This document shows, in pieces, positions 25,465-34,300 of a stretch of 51,534 bases of DNA (positions within the stretch are counted from its first letter, which is position 1; the number at the start of each line of letters is the position of its first letter). Under the pieces are notes generated by a model. The model worked only from the letters and a program-made list of their open reading frames with translations. It ran no database searches and was not told the origin of the DNA. The DNA is taken from assembly GCA_021151535.1 (NCBI GenBank), contig JAGKXC010000005.1:1-51534 (forward strand), in the 5' to 3' direction. The translations under genes were made by a program, and so were the position numbers. Source of the DNA: Sphingobacteriia bacterium (lineage in GTDB: Bacteria; Bacteroidota; Bacteroidia; NS11-12g; UBA955).

Positions 25465-26328
25465 ATGGCAATTCAACTTTTAGATACTTCGCTGTTACAA
25501 GCGGTTTCGATAGATACCACACACATGGTTTTGGGGTATATCGGTGCTTTAATCATGGGCCTTTCCTTGGGTTTGATTGGCGGCGGCGGTTCCATTTTAA
25601 CCGTACCAATCTTGGTGAAATTATTTGAAGTACCCAGCGTTTTATCTACTTCCTATTCCTTGTTTGTAGTGGGCTTAACCAGTTTGGTGGGTTCTTTTAG
25701 TCATATTAAAATGGGGAATGTTAACTGGCGAACTGCGCTGGTTTTCGGTGCTCCAAGTATCATTACGGTGTTGTTAACCCGAAAATATGTGATGCCCGCT
25801 ATCCCAAATTCTTTATTCACAATTAGCGGATTTGAGGTTACCAAAGCCATTGCAGTTTTAATACTATTCGCCATTTTGATGGTTGCAGCTTCTTATAGCA
25901 TGATTAAACCGTCCATAGTGCAAGAATCAGATAAAACAGAAGAAGCACATTTTAATTATCCGTTGATTTTGGGTGAAGGTTTACTCGTTGGTTTTGTTAC
26001 TGGTTTGGTAGGTGCTGGAGGTGGATTTTTAATCATCCCAGTTTTGGTTTTGATGGCCAAATTAACCATGAAAGAAGCGGTTGGAACTTCGTTGATTATC
26101 ATCGCCAGTAAATCATTGATTGGATTCTTAGGTGGCGATTTAAGTAATGGATCTACAATCGATTGGCAATTGTTGCTAACATTTTCAGCCATCGCCGTTG
26201 TAGGTATTTTGGTTGGAAGTTCAATGAGTAAAAAAATTCCAGGTAGCAAATTGAAACCGGCTTTCGGTTGGATGGTGTTAATTTTAGGTGTTTACATGAT
26301 CTTAGATACATTACATATTTTGGGATAA
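25465..26328 (+). CDS. TauE/SafE-family sulfite/organosulfonate exporter
   Basis: A 287-aa inner-membrane protein with about eight helices and the internal duplication of the family. Both halves carry the glycine-rich signature: SLGLIGGGGSILTVPILV at about residue 32 and VTGLVGAGGGFLIIPVLVL about 145 residues later. Relatives export sulfite, sulfoacetate or similar anions, and CstA-like relatives handle persulfide sulfur. First gene of the sulfur island. Confidence 0.88.
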   Translation: MAIQLLDTSLLQAVSIDTTHMVLGYIGALIMGLSLGLIGGGGSILTVPILVKLFEVPSVLSTSYSLFVVGLTSLVGSFSHIKMGNVNWRTALVFGAPSIITVLLTRKYVMPAIPNSLFTISGFEVTKAIAVLILFAILMVAASYSMIKPSIVQESDKTEEAHFNYPLILGEGLLVGFVTGLVGAGGGFLIIPVLVLMAKLTMKEAVGTSLIIIASKSLIGFLGGDLSNGSTIDWQLLLTFSAIAVVGILVGSSMSKKIPGSKLKPAFGWMVLILGVYMILDTLHILG

Positions 26329-26396
26329 TCGCAGTAAATTACATGCCCAAGCATAGAAAAGTTCAATGTTGAATTAGTAATTTAGTGGTGTAATTC

Positions 26397-27530
26397 ATGG
26401 AAGATTTAAACGAATCAAAACAAACCCAATTGCCAAACGCAGGATCCGCTTCTGGGTCTTCCGAACAACAGCAACATATTCACAAACTCATTGGTTCAAT
26501 TAATGTGCTGATGTGGTTGGTGGGAATTCTCCTATTTGTAGTTTTTGTGGCGATGGGTTATTTGTTAAATAACAACGGAAAATCTACCGTGCAATCGCCC
26601 GATACAACTTTGTTGTTAACCCAAGAAGGAGCATCGGCCATTCCTGCTATTGGTGATGGTAAAGATTATTGGCAAGCGCCTTCGGAAGATGAAATGTCGA
26701 AGCAAGCCAATGCCGAGCAATTGTTGTATGGGAAAGAATTGATAGCACATACCGCCAATTTTTTAGGCCCTAAGGGAAGTGTGGCGCAGATTACCAATGG
26801 GATGAATTGTCAGAATTGTCACCTAAAAGCTGGAACACAGCCATGGGGTAATAATTATGGATCAGTGGCCAGTACTTATCCAAAGTACAGAGCCAGAAGC
26901 GGTGGAATTGAGGATGTTTATAAAAGGGTTTCTGACTGTTTTGAGCGATCATTAAACGGTAAAGCACCGTTAAAAGGTAGCAAAGAAATGGAGGCCATTG
27001 TGGCTTATATCAATTTTATAGGAAGCAATGTGAGGAAGGGCGATAAGGCTAAAGCTTCTGGTATTTATGAATTGCCTTACATGGATCGGGCAGCCGACCC
27101 CGAGAAAGGTAAAGTGCTGTATGCTGCAAAATGTATTAGTTGTCATCAAACGGATGGTTCAGGTGTTTTGGCGGCTGATGGTAAATCATATACATTTCCT
27201 CCATTATGGGGCAAGAATAGTTATAACCAAGGTGCTGGTTTGTATCGTATATCGAGATTTGCTGGATACATTAAAGCAAATATGCCGCAAGGCGCAACCT
27301 GGGAATCTCCCCAACTTACCGATGAAGAAGCTTGGGATATTGCAGCCTACGTAAATCAAATGCCCAGACCTAGCAAAGATTTAAGTAAGGATTGGCCAAA
27401 AATCGCCGAGAAAACTTTTGATCATCCATTTGGTCCATATGCAGATGGCTTCTCAGAAACACAGCATAAATTCGGCCCATTTAAACCCATAAAAGCGGCG
27501 AAAGACGCATTAACAAAAGACAAAAAATAA
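26397..27530 (+). CDS. tsdA: Membrane-anchored dihaem cytochrome c, thiosulfate dehydrogenase (TsdA) type
   Basis: A 377-aa protein with a signal anchor at about residues 37-57 and two CxxCH haem sites, CQNCH (138-142) and CISCH (246-250). The segment RVSDCFERSLNGK places Cys181 where TsdA enzymes have the unusual cysteine axial ligand of haem 1. TsdA joins two thiosulfates to tetrathionate in the periplasm, or runs the reaction backwards. GMNCQNCHLKAGT and YITFP-like PPLWGKNSYNQGAG also fit. The direction of the reaction in vivo is not readable. Confidence 0.82.
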   Translation: MEDLNESKQTQLPNAGSASGSSEQQQHIHKLIGSINVLMWLVGILLFVVFVAMGYLLNNNGKSTVQSPDTTLLLTQEGASAIPAIGDGKDYWQAPSEDEMSKQANAEQLLYGKELIAHTANFLGPKGSVAQITNGMNCQNCHLKAGTQPWGNNYGSVASTYPKYRARSGGIEDVYKRVSDCFERSLNGKAPLKGSKEMEAIVAYINFIGSNVRKGDKAKASGIYELPYMDRAADPEKGKVLYAAKCISCHQTDGSGVLAADGKSYTFPPLWGKNSYNQGAGLYRISRFAGYIKANMPQGATWESPQLTDEEAWDIAAYVNQMPRPSKDLSKDWPKIAEKTFDHPFGPYADGFSETQHKFGPFKPIKAAKDALTKDKK

Positions 27531-27540
27531 AATATTGATT

Positions 27541-28956
27541 ATGATTATAGAGCAGATTTATACCGGATGTTTGGCACAAGGTGCTTACTATATCCACAGC
27601 AATGGTGAGGCCGTGATTATTGATCCGTTGCGTGAAGTACAGCCTTATTTAGATCGCTTTGCCAAAGATGGTGTAAAGTTGAAGTACATTTTTGAAACGC
27701 ATTTTCATGCAGATTTTGTAAGTGGACATTTGGATTTGAGCAAAAAAACTGGAGCTCCTATTATTTATGGACCAACAGCAACGCCAGATTTTGAATGCAC
27801 CATTGCACAAGATGAGCAATTGTTTTCAGTTGGAAATATAACCATTAAGGTGTTGCATACTCCAGGACATACCATGGAAAGCACTTGTTACTTGTTACTA
27901 GACGAACAAGGTAATCCTCACAGTTTGTTTAGTGGAGATACGTTGTTTTTGGGCGATGTAGGAAGGCCAGATTTGGCGCAAAAAGCCGCTGATATGACAC
28001 AAGAGCAACTTGCAGGGATGTTGTATGATTCTTTAATGAATAAGATTATGCCTTTGCCAAACGAAGTGATGGTTTATCCAGCGCATGGTGCAGGTTCTGC
28101 ATGTGGTAAAAACATGATGAAAGAAACGGTTGACAGTTTAGGGCATCAAAAAGAGATGAATTATGCGTTGAATCAGTCAAGTAAAGAGGCATTTATTGAA
28201 GCTGTGTTGGATGGGTTGTTGCCTCCGCCAGCATATTTTCCAATGAATGTGGCAATGAATAAAAAAGGTTATGAGTCTTTTGATAGCGTGTTGAATAATG
28301 GCCTTCGTGGATTATCACCCGAAGAATTTGAAGCTGCTGCCGAGACCATGGATGCTATTATGTTGGATACCCGCGCACCGGGAGAATTTGCTCTTGCGCA
28401 CATACCCCGTAGTATCAATATCGGCATTGATGGCCAATTTGCTCCTTGGGTGGGCTCCGTAATTGGCGATGTGAAAACGCCGATTATTTTGATTGCTACT
28501 GAAGGTAGAGAGGAAGAAGTAGTTACCCGTTTATCGCGCGTTGGATTTGATCATATATTGGGTCATTTAAAAGGTGGATTCAGCAGTTGGACAGCCGCTG
28601 CTAAGGAAACAGATTCTGTAAACAGAATTTCAGCTGAGCAATTTGCTGCTGAATTTGAATCAGGTAAGAGTATAGTGGTTGACGTGAGAAAAGAAAGCGA
28701 ATACCGCGCAGAACACGTGGAAGATGCATACAACAAACCATTGGATTTTATCAATGATTGGTTTGCGGGAGTGGATAGCCATGGCGAATTTTTTATGCAT
28801 TGCGCAGGTGGATATCGTTCTATGATTGCCGCTTCAATTTTGAAAAGTCGCGGAATTCACCAATTTAAAGAAGTAGAAGGTGGTTTCGGGGCGATTGCCA
28901 AAACTGCCACTCCTAAAACAGATTTTATTTGCCAGAGTAAGTTGGTGAAATTATGA
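27541..28956 (+). CDS. Persulfide dioxygenase with tandem rhodanese domains (CstB/ETHE1-like)
   Basis: 471 aa from ATG 27541. The N-terminal metallo-beta-lactamase domain (about 1-230) has the iron-site motif THFHADFVSGH (His54, His56, Asp58), HTPGHTMES (His110) and FSGDTLFLGDVGRPDL (Asp133). Rhodanese domain 1 (about 265-355) has ATEGREEE at its loop with no cysteine, so it is inactive. Domain 2 (about 365-455) keeps the active cysteine in HCAGGYRS (Cys421). This is the layout of staphylococcal CstB, which oxidises low-molecular-weight persulfides to thiosulfate. The 3' end overlaps the next gene by 4 nt (ATGA). Confidence 0.9.
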   Translation: MIIEQIYTGCLAQGAYYIHSNGEAVIIDPLREVQPYLDRFAKDGVKLKYIFETHFHADFVSGHLDLSKKTGAPIIYGPTATPDFECTIAQDEQLFSVGNITIKVLHTPGHTMESTCYLLLDEQGNPHSLFSGDTLFLGDVGRPDLAQKAADMTQEQLAGMLYDSLMNKIMPLPNEVMVYPAHGAGSACGKNMMKETVDSLGHQKEMNYALNQSSKEAFIEAVLDGLLPPPAYFPMNVAMNKKGYESFDSVLNNGLRGLSPEEFEAAAETMDAIMLDTRAPGEFALAHIPRSINIGIDGQFAPWVGSVIGDVKTPIILIATEGREEEVVTRLSRVGFDHILGHLKGGFSSWTAAAKETDSVNRISAEQFAAEFESGKSIVVDVRKESEYRAEHVEDAYNKPLDFINDWFAGVDSHGEFFMHCAGGYRSMIAASILKSRGIHQFKEVEGGFGAIAKTATPKTDFICQSKLVKL

Positions 28957-29516
28957 TAGCATTTTTATCACAACCCTGGCCCTGGTATGTGGCCGGTATT
29001 TTTATTGGTCTCACGGTGCCTACCTTGTTATTGCTAGGAAATAAATGTTTCGGTATATCTTCCTCATTACGACATATTTGTGCTGCTTGTATTCCTGCGA
29101 AAATTCCATTTTTCAACTATGATTGGAAGAAGGAAATGTGGAATATCTTCTTTGTAGTTGGTGTATTGATTGGGGGATTTATTGCCAATACCTTTTTAGC
29201 GGATCCCAATGATGTTGTAATTGCTGCAAATACCAAAGCAGAATTAACATCAATGGGAATTACCAATTACAGTGGATTGGTGCCAGTTGATATCTTCTCT
29301 TGGGCTGCCTTGGGTGAACTTAGAGGCTGGATTTTTATGGTTTTGGGCGGATTTTTGGTTGGTTTCGGAACCCGTTATGCCGGTGGTTGCACCTCTGGAC
29401 ATTCGATTATGGGTTTGAGCAACCTACAAATGCCGTCTTTAATTGCTACTTGCTGCTTTATGATTGGCGGATTTTTAATGACCTGGTTTGGTTTGCCATT
29501 TTTACTTTCACTTTAA
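28953..29516 (+). CDS. YeeE/YedE-family sulfur transporter, first half
   Basis: A 187-aa membrane protein with about five helices and the family motif RYAGGCTSGHSIMGLSNLQ containing the conserved cysteine. YeeE-type proteins import thiosulfate or move sulfane sulfur. Here the usual single protein is split into two consecutive genes, a known arrangement. It is translationally coupled to the dioxygenase through ATGA. Further Cys residues (GNKCFGI, HICAACIPAK) might take part in sulfur relay. Confidence 0.87.
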   Translation: MIAFLSQPWPWYVAGIFIGLTVPTLLLLGNKCFGISSSLRHICAACIPAKIPFFNYDWKKEMWNIFFVVGVLIGGFIANTFLADPNDVVIAANTKAELTSMGITNYSGLVPVDIFSWAALGELRGWIFMVLGGFLVGFGTRYAGGCTSGHSIMGLSNLQMPSLIATCCFMIGGFLMTWFGLPFLLSL

Positions 29517-29527
29517 TAGCTATTTAG

Positions 29528-30013
29528 ATGGAACAACATAGGAAACAATTAGAAGATTCTGGATCACATTGTGTGAATCAGTCAAATATAGAATTGCCAT
29601 GGTACAGCAACATTAAATACATGCTGGTAGGGATTGTGTTTGGGATTGTATTCGTAAAAGCTGAAATCATTTCTTGGTTTAGAATTCATGAGATGTTTCG
29701 GTTGGATTCATTTCACATGTACGGTGTTATAGGGACTGCTGTTGTAGTTGGGATGATCTCTGTTTATGTAATTAAACAATTTAAAATCAAAACATTTGAA
29801 GGAGAAACGATTGTGATTCCTGATAAAACTTTTGATAAAGGCCAGATTTTTGGCGGCTTAATCTTTGGTTTGGGTTGGGCGATTACAGGTGCTTGCCCGG
29901 GTCCTTTATACGCGCAAATTGGCTCAGGTCATACTGTGATTGTAGTTACATTGATTAGTGCCATTTTGGGCACATGGACCTATGGGAAGTTTCGCGGTAA
30001 ACTTCCTCATTAA
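29528..30013 (+). CDS. YeeE/YedE-family sulfur transporter, second half (DUF6691-like)
   Basis: A 161-aa membrane protein of about four helices with the complementary cysteine motif GWAITGACPGPLYAQIGSGH. It starts 11 nt after the first half, and the pair probably forms one channel unit. The N-terminus is hydrophilic (about 25 residues, including one His-Cys pair) before the first helix. Confidence 0.85.
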   Translation: MEQHRKQLEDSGSHCVNQSNIELPWYSNIKYMLVGIVFGIVFVKAEIISWFRIHEMFRLDSFHMYGVIGTAVVVGMISVYVIKQFKIKTFEGETIVIPDKTFDKGQIFGGLIFGLGWAITGACPGPLYAQIGSGHTVIVVTLISAILGTWTYGKFRGKLPH

Positions 30014-30093
30014 ACCGATGAAAAATTGATTTGGGTGATAAAAGTTACTGACAAGGTTTTCATTCAATTGTTGTTTTGTATTAAAATTAAATT

Positions 30094-30375
30094 ATGAGTA
30101 CGATAAAAAAATTAGTGAAAGAGCAGGGCGCTACGGTGATTGACGTTCGCTCTAGTTGGGAGTTTGACGAAGGTCATGTTGAAGGTGCTATCAATATTCC
30201 GTTGGATGAAATTCCTATGAGAATTGATGACATCAAACAGATGCAACAACCTGTGATTGTTTATTGTAGAAGCGGTGGAAGAAGCAGTATGGCGATGGGC
30301 TTTTTGCAACAAGGTGGATTGTCTACTGTGTTCAACGGCGGTGGATTGGCAGATATGCAACTTCAATTAATGTGA
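30094..30375 (+). CDS. Single-domain rhodanese sulfurtransferase
   Basis: A 93-aa cytoplasmic rhodanese (no signal peptide) with TVIDVRSSWEFDEGHVEGAINIP and the six-residue active loop CRSGGR in VIVYCRSGGRSSMA. It can carry a persulfide on the cysteine, and probably moves sulfur between the transporter and the dioxygenase. Confidence 0.9.
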   Translation: MSTIKKLVKEQGATVIDVRSSWEFDEGHVEGAINIPLDEIPMRIDDIKQMQQPVIVYCRSGGRSSMAMGFLQQGGLSTVFNGGGLADMQLQLM

Positions 30376-30384
30376 AAAAAACAT

Positions 30385-30819
30385 ATGAAGAAATTAAATA
30401 AAATTCTATTTGCTGCTGTGTTTTTGCTTGCGAATATGATCAGTTTGCAGGGTTGCTCATCAAGTCAAACATCAAGCGAAGGGTCTTCTAATAATGTTGC
30501 AGCAGTTTCTGCAGAAGCCTCAAGCGAAAATACTGCCGATACGTCTAAACAGAAATTAGGCGCGGATAAATCTAAGCAAACGATCATTGTGGATGTTAGA
30601 ACTGTGGATGAATGGAATGAAGATGGACATGCCAATTGCTCAGTGAATATTCCTATACAAGATTTGGAGTCGAGAATGGGCGAGTTGAAGGGATATGGAA
30701 AAATAGTTTTGGTTTGCAGAAGTGGAAACCGTGCCGGTAAAGCCAAAGTTATGTTGGAGTCTTCAGGATATTCAAACATCGAGAACCTTGGCCCTTGGCA
30801 AAATATTCAGTGTAAGTAA
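30385..30819 (+). CDS. Rhodanese-domain lipoprotein
   Basis: A 144-aa protein with a lipoprotein signal (FLLANMISLQGC) and a Ser/Ala-rich linker to about residue 60. The rhodanese domain has the active loop CRSGNR in IVLVCRSGNRAGKAK. It is therefore a membrane-tethered sulfurtransferase, probably in the periplasm, where it could pair with the TsdA-like cytochrome. It lies 9 nt after the cytoplasmic rhodanese gene and ends the island before a strong terminator. Confidence 0.87.
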   Translation: MKKLNKILFAAVFLLANMISLQGCSSSQTSSEGSSNNVAAVSAEASSENTADTSKQKLGADKSKQTIIVDVRTVDEWNEDGHANCSVNIPIQDLESRMGELKGYGKIVLVCRSGNRAGKAKVMLESSGYSNIENLGPWQNIQCK

Positions 30820-30862
30820 TTGTTTATCGTTTTTCTCTTTTAAGACGTGGAATAACTAGATG

Positions 30863-30898
30863 AAAGGCGGAGCAGATGCTCCGCCTTTTTTTTTGTAT
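30863..30898 (+). terminator. Strong terminator ending the sulfur island
   Basis: Arms AAAGGCGGAGCA (30863-30874) and TGCTCCGCCTTT (30877-30888) with a 2-nt GA centre form a 12-bp perfect stem followed by a T-run. It is a textbook intrinsic terminator and separates this transcript from the metal-efflux genes. Confidence 0.92.
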
Positions 30899-30903
30899 CT
30901 TTG
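30896..30903 (+). promoter_or_regulatory. Candidate -7 box (TATCTTTG) of the metal-efflux operon
   Basis: Exact TAnnTTTG match beginning at the end of the terminator T-run and 14 nt before ATG 30918. A -33 element would fall in the terminator stem, and none is visible. Confidence 0.5.
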
Positions 30904-30917
30904 TGTTTGGATAAATT

Positions 30918-31295
30918 ATGTTCAAGACCCGATTGTTGGTTTGGATTTGCTTAATCGCACTGTCGCCCATGAAACAGATGTTGGGTGTTGGGCAGTTGGT
31001 TGCGCATTATGTTGAACATAAGAAAGTGGATGCCAATATGGGTGTAGTGGAGTTTTTATTACGACATTACGCATCGGAAGACCACGAAAAGGATGGACAT
31101 AGTAAGAAGGATCATCAACTGCCATTTATGCAGTTAGACAATAATTTTCATGTTTTAAAGCATACGTTACTTGTTACAGTAAATGGTTTGGTTCAGTCTC
31201 AAGTTGAGACCAAACAAACAGAGTACTTGCATTTTGTTGCCCACTCACTTTCTGGAGTTGAGTTTGATATTTGGCAACCTCCAAGAGCTATTTAA
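30918..31295 (+). CDS. Small His/Lys/Asp-rich exported protein linked to metal efflux
   Basis: A 125-aa protein with an N-terminal signal-like helix (LLVWICLIALSPM) and a charged HEKDGHSKKDH stretch followed by QLPFMQLD. It is a recurrent companion of CusA-type pumps in Bacteroidota. The LPF motif and histidines suggest a periplasmic metal-binding role, but no biochemistry is known to me. It precedes the pump gene by 99 nt on the same strand. Confidence 0.6.
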   Translation: MFKTRLLVWICLIALSPMKQMLGVGQLVAHYVEHKKVDANMGVVEFLLRHYASEDHEKDGHSKKDHQLPFMQLDNNFHVLKHTLLVTVNGLVQSQVETKQTEYLHFVAHSLSGVEFDIWQPPRAI

Positions 31296-31394
31296 TTCAC
31301 CCATTTTCTGCCGGCAAACTTTGCTGGTATTTCTTGTTTTTTCTCAAAGGGAAAGGCATCGCCCGTTAAGATGCCATAGTAAAAAATTTATTTC

Positions 31395-34300
31395 ATGTTA
31401 AAAAGAATTATATCGTTCAGCGTTAAGAACAAGCTTTTGGTAGGCTTGGGTATTTTGGCGTTAATGTTAGGCGGAATATACGAGGTAACAAGGTTGCCAA
31501 TTGATGCAGTTCCTGATATTACGGATAACCAAGTTCAGGTTATTACGGTAGTGCCATCATTGGGTGCTCCGGATGTAGAACGCTTGATTACAGTGCCAAT
31601 TGAACAAAGTAATCGCAATATTCCCGGACTAGTAAATATGCGAAGTTTCTCGCGTTTTGGGTTATCGATTGTAACCTTAGTTTTTGGTGAAGATGTAGAT
31701 GTATATTGGGCAAGGCAACAAGTTTCAGAGCGCTTGGTAACAATTTCGCAACAATTGCCACCTGGATTGGCCGTGCCTACATTGGCCCCAATTACAACGG
31801 GTTTGGGTGAGATTTATCAATATGTTTTGCGACCTGAAAAAGGTTATGAAGATAGTTTTGATGCAATTAAGCTTAGAACACTACAAGATTTTGTGGTAAG
31901 AAGGCAGTTGCGTGGTGTAGAAGGAGTGGCAGACGTAAGTAGTTATGGTGGTTATCAAAAGCAGTATGAGGTGTCTGTGAATTTGGATAAGATGCGCGAA
32001 TTGCATGTGGGTATGAATGAGTTGTATGATGTACTGAGTAGGGAAAATGGTAATGCAGGAGGAACCTATATAGAGCATGGGATGCAGGCTTTATTTATCC
32101 GAACTGAGGGGTTGTTGAAAACCTTACAAGAGATTGGTGATGTTGTAGTTAAGCGCAATGCAGATGGCGGCATAATCACCGTGAAAGACGTTGCGGAAGT
32201 GAAGGAAGGGAAGGCAACGCGCTATGGAGCACTGGGTTATAATGATGAAGGAGAAGTTACAGGAGCAGTGGTAATGATGTTGAAAGGTGGTAACTCCAAT
32301 GAGGTGGTTAAAAAGGTTAAAGACAAAGTTGCGGAAGTGCAGAAAATGTTGCCCAAGGGGGTGAGAATTGAGCCCTTTTTGGATAGAACCAAAATGGTAA
32401 ACAATGCCATTTCCACTGTAGAAAAAAACTTGGCTGAGGGGGCACTAATTGTGGTGTTTATTTTGGTTTTGGTTTTGGGAAATCTTCGCGCTGGTTTAAT
32501 TGTAGCATCTGTGATTCCTTTGGCAATGCTGTTTGCGATCATCATGATGAACTTGTTTGGTGTTAGTGGGAATTTGATGAGTTTAGGAGCATTGGATTTT
32601 GGACTGATAATCGATGGTGCCGTAATTATTGTGGAATCCATTCTGCATCAACTTTGGAAACGAGAAATGCTGGGTACGGTTAACGCTAACCAACGTGAAA
32701 AAATAGTTATTGACAATGCAGGCAAAATGATGAACAGCGCTGTTTTTGGGCAGTTGATTATTCTGGTGGTGTATTTGCCAATTTTTTCATTGCAGCATAT
32801 TGAGGGTAAAATGTTTATTCCGATGGCACAAACCGTTGCATTTGCATTGGTAGGGGCATTTTTATTGTCATTAACGTATGTGCCAATGATGTGCAGTTGG
32901 TTTTTGCCATTGATGCCTGGAAAGTTTCAATCTGTTTCCGAAAAATGGATGGAAAAAATCGAATTTAAGTTTATTCCATTGTTGAATTGGGCGATCAAAA
33001 AAGCGAATTTACTGATTGCTTTGGCCGTTGTGATTTTTGGAATCAGTGTTTTTGCTTTGATGCGTTTGGGGGGTGAATTTATTCCGCGATTGGAAGAAGG
33101 GGATTTTGCTGTTGAGGCTAGGATTTTAACCGGTAGTAGTGTAGACGCTTCCATTCAAGCAACCCAAAAAGCTTCTAAGATTCTATTAAAAAGATTTCCG
33201 GAAATTGAAAAAATAGTAACCAAGGTTGGTAATGGTGAAATCCCCACTGACCCTATGCCTATGGAGGCCAGTGATATCATGATTATCCTGAAGGATAAAA
33301 AGGAATGGGTTTCTGCTGATACATATGATGAATTAGCGGAAAAGATGAGCGCTGCGGTGGCTGAAGTTCCTGGATTAACGGTAGGATTTCAGTTTCCTGT
33401 TCAAATGCGATTTAATGAATTGATGACCGGTGCGAAACAAGACGTTGTGTGCAAAGTGTATGGAGACAATATGGATAGTTTAGCGCATATCGCCCAGCAT
33501 ATCGGAAAATTTGCTTTAGGCATTGAAGGTGCAAAGGATATTTATGTAGAGCAAGTGGTTGGACAGCCGCAAATTGTAGTGAAACTGAATCGTGAAAAGA
33601 TGAAAATGTATGGGCTGCGTGCCGAAGAGTTGAACAAAATGGTGGAAGCATCGTTTGCCGGTGCTGTTGCGGGTAAGATTTATGAAGAGGAGCGTCCGTT
33701 TGATTTGGTAATTCGAGTTCAGGAGACCCATCGTATTTCGTTGGAAGATGTACAAAATTTGCCCATTGCTATGGATAATGGGGCGATGATTTCGCTGAAT
33801 GCCGTTGCTGATGTGAGTTTGATGGATGGTCCGAATCAAATTCAAAGAGAGAATGCGCAACGCCGCATAATGATTGGATTTAACGTAAGGGGAAGGGATG
33901 TAGAATCTGTGGTTCAAGATGTGCAGAAATTGGTAAAAAGCAAGGTGCATTTGCCGGCGGGATATTGGGTAGAATACGGTGGTAGTTTTGAAAATTTACA
34001 GAGAGCCAAAGATCGTTTGATGTTCGCGATTCCTGTGGCATTGCTATTAATTTGGGTGTTGCTGTATTTTGCCTTCAATTCTGTGTCTTACAGTTTAATG
34101 GTGTTTTCGGCGATTCCTCTCTCGTTAATAGGCGGGATTTTGGCATTGGTTATTAGGCAGATGCCATTTTCGATTAGCGCTGGAATTGGAATGATTGCTT
34201 TGTTTGGTGTAGCAGTGTTGAACGGTATTGTGTTGATGGCGGATTTTAAGCGTAAAGAGGAAACTACTGCTGAAGATCAAATGAAACACATGGTGATTCA

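Noticed and set aside
25368..25628. 86-aa frame upstream of the TauE/SafE gene
   Set aside because: Mostly overlaps the exporter gene in another frame, with no family resemblance.
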